DNA of 64,000 nucleotides from Paraphaeosphaeria minitans (lineage: Eukaryota; Ascomycota; Dothideomycetes; Pleosporales; Didymosphaeriaceae), in contig WJXW01000008.1 in the NCBI GenBank assembly GCA_015832175.1, forward strand, positions 1,736,001-1,800,000. Direction: 5' to 3'. Numbering within the stretch: the stretch's first letter is position 1; the number at the start of each line of letters is the position of its first letter. Positions 24,057 to 35,597 of this stretch are shown here, piece by piece. Below the pieces are notes generated by a model that saw only the letters and a list, made by a program, of their open reading frames with translations, ran no database searches and had not been told where the DNA came from. The position numbers and the translations under genes were made by a program.

Positions 24057-24437
24057 GCCGCTTGCTTACGCTGCCATTCCACGCCGAGTCGTGCAGAACT
24101 ACCCTCACGAGTCTACCTCATACCTAGCGCCTGTTGTCCGTGGGCAGAGTATCCTCGTGCTTCCGGAAGCAACAGAAGACGTCAGAGATCATACACGAGA
24201 GGCCACAATAGCTGCGGATGTACGCGCTGCCCACTGCCAGCCTGTCCGTGCCGATCCCTTGCGCGCTGCCGTCGCCGTCGCTGTCGCCGTGTTGTCGTAG
24301 CGGTAAGCCACGCGAGAGTGTCATCCTTGCACCGGAAAGGCATTCCAGCTAGCTAGGTAGCTATCTTGCAGGAGCTGCATCACATTCTCGAAATTGACCC
24401 TGACCCCCATCAACAATGGCTGCCTGCCCTACATTGA

Positions 24438-24442
24438 GCTGC

Positions 24443-24483
<41 letters not shown>

Positions 24484-24486
24484 CTT
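24438..24486. repeat. CTG/TTG trinucleotide tract
   Basis: About sixteen triplets (CTG and TTG), non-coding, in the upstream region of ccg-9. Confidence 0.9.
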
Positions 24487-24781
24487 GTAGAGTCGGCAGA
24501 AGCCATTTCACGTGTTTGCATCGCCACGCGGGCAATTGCTCATAGAGAGGTCACGCCGCTGTAGGCCACGGAAGAGCAGCAGCAGGAGCTGGTCTACCTC
24601 ATAGGCAACCGTCAGGTGCTTGCTGTCGTCGAACTCACCCGTACCGTCTTCACCGACTTGCAAGTTATGACTAAACCGAGACAGGCAAGACGCCGTGCTT
24701 CACATTTTCTGCGGCTGCCTCCAATCACACGTGCTCTTCACGCCGCGCAGTAGCGCTTTCGACGCCTGCCTCGCAGCCTTC

Positions 24782-24789
24782 TATATAAA
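24782..24789 (+). promoter_or_regulatory. TATA box of ccg-9
   Basis: TATATAAA lies 168 bp upstream of the ccg-9 ATG and is followed by a pyrimidine-rich leader. A possible 5' UTR intron (donor GTGAGT near 24885, acceptor CCGCAG near 24949) lies just before the start codon. Confidence 0.6.
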
Positions 24790-24956
24790 CACAAGATCTG
24801 CACCACCGCAGCATCTCTATTACCAATTCTCCAAACAAGCCAGCTCAAGCTATCATCTAACCTTCCAAAGTCTATCATTATCCTGAGTGAGTGCAGCTGA
24901 CGTCAGATACGATGAATGCAATTGCCACCATACATGGCTGACTCCGCAGACTCGCA

Positions 24957-27324
24957 ATGTCGACAATGAATTCAACCTATCAGCCGCGTCCGGCGATGAA
25001 GCGGAAGACCACCCGCCAGGCCTTCCAGGCTCCAACCTCTCTTAGCAACCAGCTGCAATTAGGGAGCTATGGGAGCCCCAAAGTAAGTCACTTGGTATCT
25101 TTTATTCTTAGCCATGATACAGCGTTAACCAAGCATTGTGTAGACGGTCTACCTCGGTATCGCGGTTCGACTCGGTGCCAACGGAACTCTCGACGTTGGC
25201 ATAGCCTTGCACGATGCCACATACTCAATTGATTTCGAAGTGACCACATTCAAACTGAAGAGCTCCTCCTCCACCTCCGCTTCCGGCCTATCCGGTACTT
25301 CCGGCACATCTGGCACTTCAAGTCAGCCCGGCAGCGATTCAAAAAGCTTAGATCCCATCTCAGAAGAAGAACTGCCCGGCGAATTGGCCAACTATATCAT
25401 TGGAAAGTTGCAAAACTTACAGAAGGAGCACTTATACAAATTCGTAGGTGCTGGCATAAACAAGAAGGCGCTCGAACTCAGCCCAAAACTTGCCGCCCTC
25501 TTGTGGGAGGAATTGGACATTGTCCCGCTCGTACTCCCAAACCAGCCTTCGTCAGATCTGCTTTCCCAGCATGGCTGTCATGATGTTACTGTTGACGAGG
25601 AGGCAGACTCTATGGCGAGGAAGGCATTGATGTGAGTACAATGGCATTACCGCCATGTCAGAATGTTAACTTATGAACCAGGGAATTTGGACCGGCGAAC
25701 CAACCGCGGCTGCTCATCGGAACGAGAAAAAACAAGGTCGAGGTCGACAGTGATGGACGCACTCAACTCACTGTCATGGACGACTACATGGGCACTGTCA
25801 ACAAGGATACGACATGGAAGGCAACCCTCAAGTATGCCGAGTCTCTAAAGGGCAGGAATGTCAAAATCGCCTTCTTTAACAGCACGCCTCAAGGTGGAGG
25901 TGTAGCACTCATGCGACATGCCCTGATTCGATTCCTCCGAATTCTCGGGGTGAACTGTGAATGGTAAGTATTCAGGCCCTATAGTATCAACCAGAGAAAA
26001 ATGCTCAATATCTCACAGGTATGTCCCAAAGCCCAAGCCAGAAGTCTTCATCCACACCAAAAACAACCACAATATCCTCCAACACGTCGAGGGAGCAGGT
26101 CCCCCTCTCACACGCGAGGAGGCCCAATTGCTCGACGACTGGGCTCTTCACAACGCCGAGAAGTATTGGCTCATCAATGAGGGTCCCCTTGCATCCCGCG
26201 ACAATGGCGGTGCAGACGTAATCATCGTCGATGACCCCCAAATGCCGTCCCTCGTTAGAATCGCAAAAGAACAAGACCCCGACCGCCCCGTCATCTTCCG
26301 CTCGCACATTCAAGTCCGTGCCGACCTCGCCGATACCCCAGGCACACCCGCCCACCAGGTCTGGTCCTGGATCTGGAACAACGTCCAAGCCGCGGACCTC
26401 TTCATCAGCCACCCGGTGCGCGAGTTCGTACCCAAGACGGTCGCACCCGCGAAGGTGGGCTACTTGCCTGCCACCACAGACTGGCTCGACGGTCTGAACA
26501 AGGATCTCAGCCAGTGGGACAAAGAGTACTACATGCTCGAGTTCGCGACGGCGTGTTTCCGCGAGCGCATGGCATCCCTCGCATGGCCAGACCGCCCATT
26601 CATCGTGCAAATCGCGCGCTTCGACCCCGCAAAAGGCATTCCCGACGTCCTCGCTGCCTACGCCTCGCTGCGCCGCACGCACATGGCCAACTTCGCGCCG
26701 GAGCACATCCCCCAGCTCGTCATCGCGGGCCACGGCGCCATCGACGACACCGACACCCAGCGCATCTACGACGCCACCATGCTCGAACTGCACGAAAAGT
26801 ACGAGGACATCAAGGCCGACGTCGTCGTCATGCGCGTCGGGCCCACGGACCAGATCCTCAACGCCCTCATGTCCACAGCGCACGTCGCGCTGCAGCTCTC
26901 CACGCGCGAGGGCTTCGAGGTCAAAGTCTCGGAGGCCCTGCACAAGGGCATCCCCGTCATCGCGACTCGCGCCGGCGGCATCCCGCTGCAGGTCCAGCAC
27001 GGGAAATCTGGATTCCTCGTCGAGCCGGGCGACTACGAGGCCGTCGCGGGGCACCTGTGCGACCTCTTCACCGACGATGTGCTGCACGATAGCATGAGCC
27101 ACCACGCGGCGACGCATGTCAGCGACGAGGTGGGGACGGTGGGGAACGCGCTGAGCTGGCTGTACCTTGCGGATGCGCTGTCGCAGGGGCAGAAGCTGGA
27201 GCCGAAGAGCAGGTGGATCAACGACATGGCGAGGGAGCATCTCGGGATCAGGTATCAGGAGGGCGAGACGCGGTTGCCGCGGAGCAAGAATCTGGATCTG
27301 ACGGGGGATGAGACGAGGGGTTGA
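24957..27324 (+). CDS. ccg-9: Trehalose synthase / clock-controlled gene 9 (GT4 family)
   Basis: Exons are 24957-25082, 25144-25631, 25682-25963 and 26019-27324, giving 733 residues. Introns of 61, 50 and 55 nt have good donors and acceptors, and all joins keep frame. The N-terminal third includes a low-complexity Ser/Thr/Gly loop. A nucleotide-sugar glycosyltransferase fold follows, with FNSTPQGGGVALMRH near the start of the first Rossmann domain, ARFDPAKG in the second, and an EX7E motif in REGFEVKVSEALHKG. The family is the fungal trehalose synthase/phosphorylase-type protein first known as Neurospora CCG-9. It makes or turns over trehalose for stress tolerance and conidiation, probably in the cytosol. 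The ATG at 24957 precedes the conserved N-terminus. It is divergent from rcoA. Confidence 0.92.
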
Positions 27325-28206
27325 CGAGAAGAGTAAGAGGGACAAGGACAGTAAGTCCATTTTGGCTTATTCGCGTCTGGCGAGCTGATCGGTCACTTGG
27401 TGTTTGTGGGTTTGCAATGCACAGAGCGGAAAGCTGGCCACCTGTACGCAAGCGGATGATGCATTGGTAGAATTCTTTTTAGCTAGCGAGTCGTTGACGG
27501 TGGAGCGCGTTTTTCTTATATTGGGGTGGGTTTTTGATATTGGGGCGGACGTGCAGCCCGTGGGTAACAGCTGGGTGGAAGCTTGCTCAAATGCACTGTA
27601 CTAATATTGCTCTCATGAACTTACCTGCAACCCCTTGACCGTGACGGCCTCGCGATCTCGGTCAAGCATTTCCCTAGAAGCAGGCGTTCTTCCCAGTGTC
27701 ACATTAGTCCCGCAGCTCTTCACTGTACGAAAATGGCAGTAAACTCTTTCCATTCGACGGTGATAGCGACATGGTAGCCCCTCCCCTCGGCCGTGCACTT
27801 TATGTGCTTGGGAAAAAAAAAAGAAAAAAGCAGCAGATACTATGCCCAAGGTATTCCCCATCCATCCCGTATCGTACGCCGGTTCGCCGTTGCTCCCGTC
27901 CGCTGTTCTCCGCTCCCGATCACGACGTGAATCCCAACCGGGGTTGATCCAGGCATCCGCTGCCTCATGCAAGCCCTCCTGATACGCCGTGCGCTAAACA
28001 TTTCATAGGGTCAAATAGACAAAGGAAGCAGTCGTAGGAAACGACCGAGGCCAAACAATCGGTGCATCGACTCAAATGCCGGATTGCCTCGCTCGATTCG
28101 GTAAGGCGTAGCTGGATCTAGTGGCTTTTGCCTGCGCACCCGTATTGGCGTTAGCAGGTCCGTAAACATACAGTGGTAAATAACAAAATAGAGGCAGTGT
28201 AACATC
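27325..28206. other. Intergenic, between two convergent genes
   Basis: This holds the 3' flanks of ccg-9 and the Siz/PIAS gene. A short A-rich run lies near 27815. No gene is seen. Confidence 0.6.
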
Positions 28207-30242
28207 TCAAGGGGAGCTATCTATGTACGCGGGGTACGCCGAGGTTCCTTGGCCGGAATAGCTCGTCTGTGGAGAGTGGGATTGCGGGTCGCGGTAGCCA
28301 CCAAATGAATGACGACTGTATGCAGGGGGAGGGTCCACTCGTACGCTCTGTCGTTGGGGCACAGTATAGGAATGCATCTGATATTGACGCATCCGGTCCG
28401 GCACGCTATTGGGAGTGCTGTACGCTACCTTTTTTGGCCGTGGCTCATCATCGTCCGACAGCGTCAAGTCAATCACTTCAGAGCCGCGCTTACTCCCCGT
28501 CCTTGGTGCTGAAGAGGCTTCCCGCGACGGCGCTGGCGGCGTTCTTATGCTTGGAAGAGATTGCGGTGTTGGTACGGCCTCGCTCTTGATTGCTGCAACG
28601 CGGTAGTCCGGCAGCTCCACCAATTCTTCTTCGCTATCGTCATCATCGTCGTCGTGGTGGCCGAAGCCATATCCGTTGCCGTTGCTTTGGCGCTTCGGAG
28701 CCGAGTTTTCCTTTTCGTTCACCCATTGGCCGTCAGCCTTGACCTTGACCTGGTCCGTGTTTCGGGGGACATTCTTCAGAATGTCTTGCACGTATTCATC
28801 AACAGCCAAGGCCTCGAATGAGATGATCTTGTTGCAGATTGGACATGTCCAAGTTGGCGCTTGTTCTTGCAGTTGAAGAAAAGACTCGCCATCAAAGCAT
28901 CGGTTGTGTGTGCACACGGTAGACCTGCAGGGTGTGTTGATCTTCAGCGTCGAGATGGGGTCTTTAAGCGACATGACGCTGTCTCCAACCTCAATGTCGG
29001 GGTCTTCAGCCTTCTTCCTCACTGTTTCCGATCAGTATGGGCCGCGAAAGGTGCACAGCAATAGTGCTTACTCTCGCGTAGAACCGACTCTTTAGTGATG
29101 ACACTCCGGCTCTTGATGCGTTTGACCAGCTCCTCTACTGAGTGTTTGCGCACCAGGTAAATGAAGACATTGTACTTCTGCAGTTGGCTCACGTTAGACT
29201 AGTTGGCGAAATAGGAACGAACAGGGAGGGGATAAGAAACCTGATGGTCGCTTGCCTTCTGCGTCAACGCATAGGTAATTCCGATCGAGTTGCGGTAGTT
29301 TGCAGGAGTGGTGCGAAGAAGATCAGTGATGTCAGCTGGCCTAGTTGAGCCTGGTTTGTTCTTCAGACCCTTGTAGTTGGCCTTAACTTCGTCCATATTT
29401 ACGCGCACTTCTATCTGGCTGGGGAAGGTGATGTCCAGGCGGGTGAAGGGAGCGAGCGGCTGTTCCACGGCGCAAAAGAGCAAGACGCGCAGTGTTGGGT
29501 CCGAACGCAACCGAGCACTTTGAGATTCGTTCAGCATCAGGTTCTTGTTGGCACTCTGGCGATGGCTGGGAGAGGCTGAGACAGGTGAGCAAAAGTGCAG
29601 CGACGGTAGCGACATCTGGTCTTACTGTCGAGCGTAATGTTATTCAGCAGCATCTCTCGGATCTCGAAGAACGGGCTCTCCTTGAAGAAGTAGTTTGGAC
29701 CTGGGCCAATATCAGTGCGACCCATGGCATCGCGAACGAGGGGAAACGTACGGGCTGGTGTCGCGGGCGTCTGGTAACTGGGATAGGTCGGCGGTTGGTA
29801 GCCATTGGCCATGCTACCGCGTCCGCTGGGCATGCTGGGAGAAGACGCGGTCGCACTGGGCGGCGGGTAGCTCCCGTAATCTGCGGCAGACGCGCCGGGG
29901 CCGTTGGAGAGGTGGTGTTGCAGGCGGTTGAAGAGAGCGTGGTTGTTGTTAACGACCGACTTGTTTATTACTGTGAAGGTGAATCAGAGGGGTGATGGGC
30001 GGGACGGCACCGGAGAGTGGAGCTCAAGGAGACGGCAAGCGCCGTCGGCTGCTTGTGGAGAGGGGGGGGAGGAGACGAGGCTCGTGTAACGTACAGTCCG
30101 TCACTCTCGCCTGCAGCTGGCTCTTAACGCCGCTGGTGGCTACGCCTTCTGCCCTGCATATCTTTTGCAGGTCCTTGTTCAAGAGTGTTTTGGAGCGCGT
30201 GATGAGCGTCGGGGCCATCTGCTGCAGGCTCGACGACGCCAT
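28207..30242 (-). CDS. Siz/PIAS-type SUMO E3 ligase
   Basis: Exons are 30242-30095, 29970-29752, 29700-29626, 29575-29241, 29177-29072 and 29021-28207, giving 565 residues. The protein promotes transfer of SUMO from Ubc9 to nuclear substrates. Domains in order are a SAP DNA-binding domain (about 13-49), a PINIT-like region (about 120-280) and an SP-RING/MIZ finger (about 312-360: C326, C331, H333, C336, C354, C357, with WTCPICN). A low-complexity tail carries a SUMO-interaction motif VIDLTLSDDDE at about 477. The 51-nt intron 29751-29701 is in frame and has no stop. I treat it as an intron because it has GTACGT, a CTGAT branch and CAG. Intron 29240-29178 has a weak GTTTCT donor but a good CTAAC branch. 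The gene diverges from the DUF2423 gene. Confidence 0.9.
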
Positions 30243-30615
30243 GGCGGGTTCCGGCGAGGGTGCGCGGGCGGCGGGCGGTTGAGTGGGCGGTGGGTGCTAC
30301 CACTTCTTGTTGGGGGAATTCATGGAGCAGCTGTATGCTCGCGGCTCTGTGGAAAAGGATAGTGAGGCGTGTTTGCAGGTAAAGGCCGCGCTGAAGGGCG
30401 GACAAGTGAGGTTGGTCTGGGAGGGTTCGTCTGGGAGGCTCCGATGGTTCGAGGGTAGCGGCTTCCTTATTATCGTTGCACACCAGAGTTCGCCGACACG
30501 CGGTGCGACGGGCGGAAGAGACACGGTGCGGGAAGAGTACAGAGTACAGAGTACAGAGAACAGAGGCGAGACTCGCGACGCAGCGCCCACCGCTGGGACC
30601 TGGGAGCTAGGACCT

Positions 30616-30698
30616 GGGGGAGGGGGGAGGGGGGAGGGGGGAGGGGGAGGAAGTGGAGGGGGATGGGGATGGGGATGGGGATGGGGATGGGAGGGGAG
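30616..30698 (+). repeat. G-rich tract: (GGGGGA)n and (GGGGAT)n
   Basis: More than ten runs of four to six G separated by one to three bases, on the + strand. The spacing fits the G-quadruplex pattern. Confidence 0.9.
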
Positions 30699-30943
30699 AA
30701 GTTGATCTCGTCGGCGGCTGTGGCGGCCGTGCTCAGGCATCGCAAAGCCATCATCATCCCAGAAGCCAGAAGCCAAAGCCAGAAGCCAGAAGCCGACTCG
30801 CTAAACGTCGCAGCCTTGCACGGGCCCGCCTGCCCGCCTGCCCGCCTGTCTGCCTGCTGTCCGCCGCCACCAGAAATTCTCGGCGGCCGGCCCACACTTT
30901 TTTACTGCACCAACTTTCACCCGCAGCGCAAACCCTCCAGTCG

Positions 30944-31003
30944 CACACCACCACCACCACCACCACCATCACCTCCACCACCTTCACCACCACCACCCAC
31001 ACA
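30944..31003 (+). repeat. CAC-rich tract in 5' UTR
   Basis: An imperfect (CAC)n run ending 11 bp before the DUF2423 start codon, so it is probably transcribed leader sequence. Confidence 0.8.
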
Positions 31004-31014
31004 GCACCGCCAAA

Positions 31015-31721
31015 ATGGCCAAAGGTCTTCGCTCCAGCTCCAAAAAGTCGAACCGCACCAAGTTGCGCGCCCGCGTCTTCGAGCCCGTCGAAAATGCCCG
31101 TCTGGAGCGCATCCACCAAAAGCTCCTCGAGACCGCCCAGCAGCCCAAGCCCGAGACTGCAAAGGAAAAGGAAATGGACCTCGACTTCGCAGAAGGTACT
31201 AAACAACGCGTCGCCTGCCGCATGCCAACGCACACACGCTAACCCATCGCCCCTGCAGACACCGCCGCCGCCGCCGCAAACGATGCCAGCAAAGAGGAAG
31301 ACTTCCCCAAAGGTTCGTTTTTCCTCTCCGCCAGCATCCCACAGAGCCTCTGCGCCCCCTCCACCCTAGACGCCAACCCCGCTCCTGCACAGGAAGACGT
31401 GGAGACCAGGACGCTGTACGACCTGCTCGGTCTGTGTTCCGACGTCGTGGGCTTCGCGCCCACGGGAGCCCTCGAGCTTGCCTTTGACCCGCTCGCGCCC
31501 GAATCGTTGCGTGATCAGGGGCTAACTGTATCGTGACAGGCATGGACGTCGACGGCGAGAAATCCGGCCCCAAGCGCAAGCTCAAGGACCGCAAGACCAT
31601 CCACAAGGAGAAGATGCTGCGCCGCAAGAAGACGACGAACCAGATCGCCTTCCCCGCGAGCCGCGGCAAGGGCGCCCTGAAGCCCTTTTCCGAATCAAAG
31701 GTCCGCAAGCGCCGCTCGTAG
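31015..31721 (+). CDS. DUF2423 (YBL028C-like) small basic nuclear protein
   Basis: Exons are 31015-31195, 31259-31312 and 31540-31721, giving 138 residues. Both introns (63 and 227 nt) have CTAAC branch points and keep frame. The N-terminus MAKGLRSSSKKSNR and the Lys/Arg-rich C-terminus ending KVRKRRS match the DUF2423 family (yeast YBL028C). Those proteins are small, basic and nucleolar or nuclear, and are thought to act near ribosome biogenesis. The middle is an Ala/Asp/Glu-rich linker. The second intron is unusually long for this window. The start has a good context (GCCAAAATGG). Confidence 0.85.
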
Positions 31722-32441
31722 ACGAGTTCGTCGTCGCTGTGCCGAGCTATGCCGGCCATCTGGCCACGAGGAGTGGCCTGGGCTACGTCGAGTCCAGCCA
31801 CCTGATGGCCACTGTGGATGAGAACTGGCCCAGCGTCATGTCATACCTGTGCTTCGTCGATGAAGAGCACGACAATCCCATACCTCGGCCACAAGTCTCC
31901 GGTCACAAGACTCCGGTCACAAGACCCTTGTTCTCTTGCATTTCCAGGCGTTTGGGGGACTGCGCCATGTGCCGTGCCAGGCGTCACGATTCATGGGAGA
32001 TACCACGCCCACCTAGGGCTATTGCATATAGTAAAACCACTTTTATCATGTTTCACCACCCAAAGTCCATTTCGAAAATCCCTCTCATCACTGGCTTGGC
32101 CCAAGTGCTTTTCTCATTTGTCCAGCTCCTCTATGCACTACTCCCCTTATGTGATAAACGTACACCTCATCCCGAATTAGAAAGCAAAACAAAACGCATG
32201 GGATTCATAGACTGCTAGGAAGAGCAACGAAAAAAGAAACCAGGCGCGAAATCCCACCACCGCGCCTCACCTTGTCGACCGGACGACTAATTGCCGCCCC
32301 GCAGACCATGAACAACGCGGTGTCCGCTCTGCTTCTAACCGCCGTTCCAGCAACGACAAGAACAACAAAGACAATTCTCATCGAAGCGGGAATGTCGCGC
32401 AGTATTACGCCTTTAGCGTACAATCAGAGTCCAGCATGAGC
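31722..32441. other. Intergenic, convergent
   Basis: 3' flanks of the DUF2423 gene and the membrane-protein gene. No gene is seen. Confidence 0.6.
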
Positions 32442-33542
32442 TCACCGGGACTCCCAACTTCCCGTCTTCCTCTCAGGATACAGCGTAACCCCATCCATGC
32501 TCCTCGAATACATGCTCGAACTCTGCCTCCTCGGCAACGGTTCAACCGTGGCTCCGCAAAAGCCGCCTGCGTTCGCGTGCGGATACCGATTTTCTGCCCT
32601 CAAACCAGGACTCTGCTGCAGCTGCTTCGGTTTCTCCATCGCCAATCGCCACGCGAAGACACCACCGCTTTTCGAGTCGGGGAATCGATCCACCCCCTTG
32701 GAACTGCTGGTTTTGGATGGCTTTCGAGCATTGACTAGTGTCCTGTCACTCTTCACAGAGGGTGCCCTCATGGAAGAAAGCTCAAAGACTCCTGCCTCGC
32801 TGTCTTCTTCGGCGTCGGGATAGAGCTTGTTGGTCATGTGCCGCGTGATGAGGAGCATGGCCGTCAAGAAGGCGATCACGCCCAGGATCGGAACCGTGAT
32901 CTCGAGTATCATGAATAGGATATCTGCTTCGGGAGAGTTCGAGGTGAGGACGCCATGGATGCGTTTGAGAGTTTCGTTGGCTGGTCGAAGTTCAGACTTG
33001 AGATGCACCTTCTGGGGATGCTCTGCCCGACGGGTGTGATTGACGAGGTGTACAACCATGCTCGTCTGCTGTTCGATGCTGGCGTTTCCAGCAGCAGCCG
33101 GGTTGGTAGAAGAGAGGAGGGGTATTGTCATGCTGTGTGGAGAGTGCTGGTCGGAAACCTTCTTGGTCTTGATGCCTCCATGGGGTGAGTGTTGGAAGCT
33201 GACATCGCCTCGATGCCATCCGTGCTTCTTCACGACGTCAACGGTCTCCCAGCCGCACAGGTCGCTTTCGTTCTTGCCGTGCTGCTTGCCGAGCTGGAAT
33301 CCCTGCTCCACGAGGTCGGCGCGCAAAGCGTCCGGGTAGAAGCGAGACCACGGCGTGTAGATAGAGTACCGCAGCAGCGGTTCAGACTGACTGGTGAAGT
33401 GGATGTATGTTCCATCGGAAAGGGAGGGATACTGGCAGCCTTGCGGCTGTCTTCGCTCAAGGAGTGAGATGGGCGTGAATTGGCCGAGGGCTGGCGGGAG
33501 GAAAGAGTTTATTAGGGAAGAGACGACCAGAACGCGGCGCAT
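32442..33542 (-). CDS. Putative type I single-pass membrane protein
   Basis: I do not recognise this family. From the ATG at 33542 the intronless frame gives 366 residues. The frame is open further upstream, but only this start puts a signal peptide first (hydrophobic about 3-20). The ectodomain (about 21-205) has two cysteines (36 and 96) and four N-glycosylation sequons (about 91, 153, 168 and 189). One clear membrane helix spans about 208-232, followed by a basic stop-transfer flank. The cytoplasmic tail of about 130 residues is rich in Ser, Lys and Arg. A surface or secretory-pathway receptor or sensor is possible but unproven. Confidence 0.7.
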   Translation of the reverse strand: MRRVLVVSSLINSFLPPALGQFTPISLLERRQPQGCQYPSLSDGTYIHFTSQSEPLLRYSIYTPWSRFYPDALRADLVEQGFQLGKQHGKNESDLCGWETVDVVKKHGWHRGDVSFQHSPHGGIKTKKVSDQHSPHSMTIPLLSSTNPAAAGNASIEQQTSMVVHLVNHTRRAEHPQKVHLKSELRPANETLKRIHGVLTSNSPEADILFMILEITVPILGVIAFLTAMLLITRHMTNKLYPDAEEDSEAGVFELSSMRAPSVKSDRTLVNARKPSKTSSSKGVDRFPDSKSGGVFAWRLAMEKPKQLQQSPGLRAENRYPHANAGGFCGATVEPLPRRQSSSMYSRSMDGVTLYPERKTGSWESR

Positions 33543-34004
33543 GATTGGAATATAAGTGAATGGATGCTGCTGGGTATTGTTGCGATGGAATGGTGGGTAG
33601 TGCGCGCTGGAGTAAGAGATGCAGCGTGTTAGGGGAAAAGGATGTTTTGCATCCTGCTGGGTCCGCTCTTGCCGTACTCGAGTATAGGCCCAGGAACGCA
33701 GGAGCAAACCTGCAACGAGTAACACCATTGGGCAAGCGCAGATAGCCGCGCCCTCTTCAGACGCCATGGCGCTCGAGAAGCAACGTCGATCGCCATACCA
33801 GTACCGGAGTTCCCGCTGATCTCGCAATGACAAAGCACTCGTACTCGTGGCTTTCGGCATGACTGAAGAGTGCCCTGTGCTATCCGTCTATGAATTCTAC
33901 GTAGATTCCAATACATATAGTACCGATCCATGCTTCAACGTGGCTCGAACGCCTTCTGTCCGCAATCGAGGAATAGAATCTTCAGAACATCACACGACAG
34001 AGAC
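33543..34004. other. Intergenic, tandem (-) genes
   Basis: Upstream region of the membrane-protein gene and 3' flank of the DUF89 gene. No gene is seen. Confidence 0.55.
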
Positions 34005-35597
34005 TTATGCCCTGCCATCAGAAAACTGCACCACTGCCCACTTTCCACTCCAAGCCCACTTCCGTGACCCGCTGTCGCCGCCTCCTCCTTCGGTAGCTTT
34101 TATTCTCTCGTCTTCACCTTCTGGGAGACCGACGACAACATCAGCTTTGCATGTTCTCAACGCGAGAACACGGATACCAGATCCTGGACCAAGTGGTCCG
34201 ATGGCTTCGGTGAAGGGTGTTGTCGCAGGCCATTCCGCCTGATTCATCGTCAGTTCACGTTTTTATTCAATTCATCGCAAAGACTCACGTCAGCGGTCAA
34301 CTTCCTGTAGTTCAGGTCGCCCTTGAAGATGACAAGCTCGCTCTGCTTTAGGTCTTCGGCCAGGCTTGGCTCTGTCTGCGGCAATCGCCAGAAGCTTCCA
34401 CCCGCAGTCCAAAAGGTGTTTGGGCGCATGACCAGTTGGCCCTCGGCATGGCAACCGCTCCAGTGCTGAAAGAGAAATGTTAGAGCATCAACTTCCACTT
34501 CCGAGAGCGGAGGAGTCTTGGTCCCTGATTCCTCGCTGTCCTCAGAGAGTGCAGAGTAAAAGCCTTGCGGATCGGCGAGCGCTTGAATAAGAGCTGCAAA
34601 GTCCTGTGGCAAAACATCGGAGACAAACCATGGTATCGACTTCGGATGGATAACAATATTGGTGGCTAGGCCTGAAGCGAGCAGGTAACCGGCCAGGATC
34701 AGGTCCACGAAAAGCTCGAAGCCAGCGTTATCAAGCACAATGTCTACTCTCCGCTCCTTCTTGCCTTCTTCTTGCGCTGCAGACAGGATCTTGAAAGCCT
34801 TCTCCAAATCATTGACCAGAATGTTCTTCTCGGACTTCTTCCGCGCCTCGGATCCCTGTAGTTTCTGGATATCTTCATACGTGAGATTCGTGAGGAGGGA
34901 CAAGTCGGTTGCATTGCCCCACAAGCAAATCTCGCACATCTCAACGAACAAGACTTTCTCTGCCTCTTTGAGCTCCTCGGTTGTCTTTGCGCCCTTTATG
35001 GTGTGCTTCGATTCGAGCTCGGTGACGATGTCTCGGTAACGATTCGCGAGTTCGATGACGGCGGGGCGTGAGGACTTGAAAGTGGACATCTTCTGGCGGG
35101 CGAAGATGTCGTACATCCTCCAGCTCTGTGTCCGTTTGAATATACTCGAGATGCGTCTGAGCGGCGGTTAGCGAGGATTTCTGCACAGGCTACTGAGGGA
35201 ACTCCTCACCTGTAAAGGTAGCATTCCGAATATAGCCAAGGTACTGAGTGCCACTTGGCGGGCTTCAATGCCTCCAATTCCTTGTTGTAATCCGCTATGT
35301 CCGGTTCGCCGTCATCGGGGATAGGCGAGAGTTCGCGGTCATGTTGAAGCTCGTACTTCAGACCTGCCAGCTCTGAGACGATCCACTTGCCCTCCTTGAC
35401 TTTCTCTTCGTCTTGTGTAGCGTAGATTGACCGGTGCACATCATCGATGCCTTGTGTAATGATGATGGGCCATCTGGACCGCGCCGAGGTGTGGGCGAAG
35501 GAGGTAGGATCCGAGGTTTTGTACTGCGCTGTATATCTTTAGTATAAAAACTTTAGAGCAAGAGGTGATACGAACGTGTCTTGGGCTCAAACTCCAT
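34005..35597 (-). CDS. DUF89/ARMT1-family metal-dependent phosphatase
   Basis: Exons are 35597-35576, 35528-35210, 35156-34289 and 34238-34005, giving 480 residues, the usual length of the eukaryotic DUF89 subfamily III. Introns are 47, 53 and 50 nt. The first exon is only 22 nt, so its donor (GTTCGT) is the least certain join. Recognisable features are the early WPIIITQGIDD stretch, the metal-site segment LDNAGFELFVDL and the late KGDLNYRKL motif followed by LRTCKADVVVGL. Family members (yeast YMR027W, human ARMT1) dephosphorylate sugar phosphates such as fructose-1-phosphate in metabolite damage control. Protein methyltransferase activity has also been proposed. Cytosolic location is likely. 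It shares a 179-bp divergent promoter with the F-box-like gene. Confidence 0.9.

Larger units (their letters stand above)
23258..24956. other. Shared divergent upstream region of rcoA and ccg-9
   Basis: The two genes point away from each other across 1.7 kb. The region contains TAGG/CCTA motifs near 23620-23700 and 23840-23880, an 18-bp minisatellite, a CTG/TTG tract and a TATA box for ccg-9. No coding gene is supported. Confidence 0.6.
30243..31014. promoter_or_regulatory. Shared divergent promoter, Siz/PIAS and DUF2423 genes
   Basis: This 772-bp region separates two divergent start codons. It contains a GAGTACA triplication (30535-30560), a strongly G-rich tract (30616-30698) and a CAC-rich leader directly before the DUF2423 ATG. 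No coding gene is supported. Confidence 0.6.

Noticed and set aside
26005..27360. 451-codon open frame on - strand
   Set aside because: Complete overlap antisense to the conserved last exon of ccg-9; a shadow frame.
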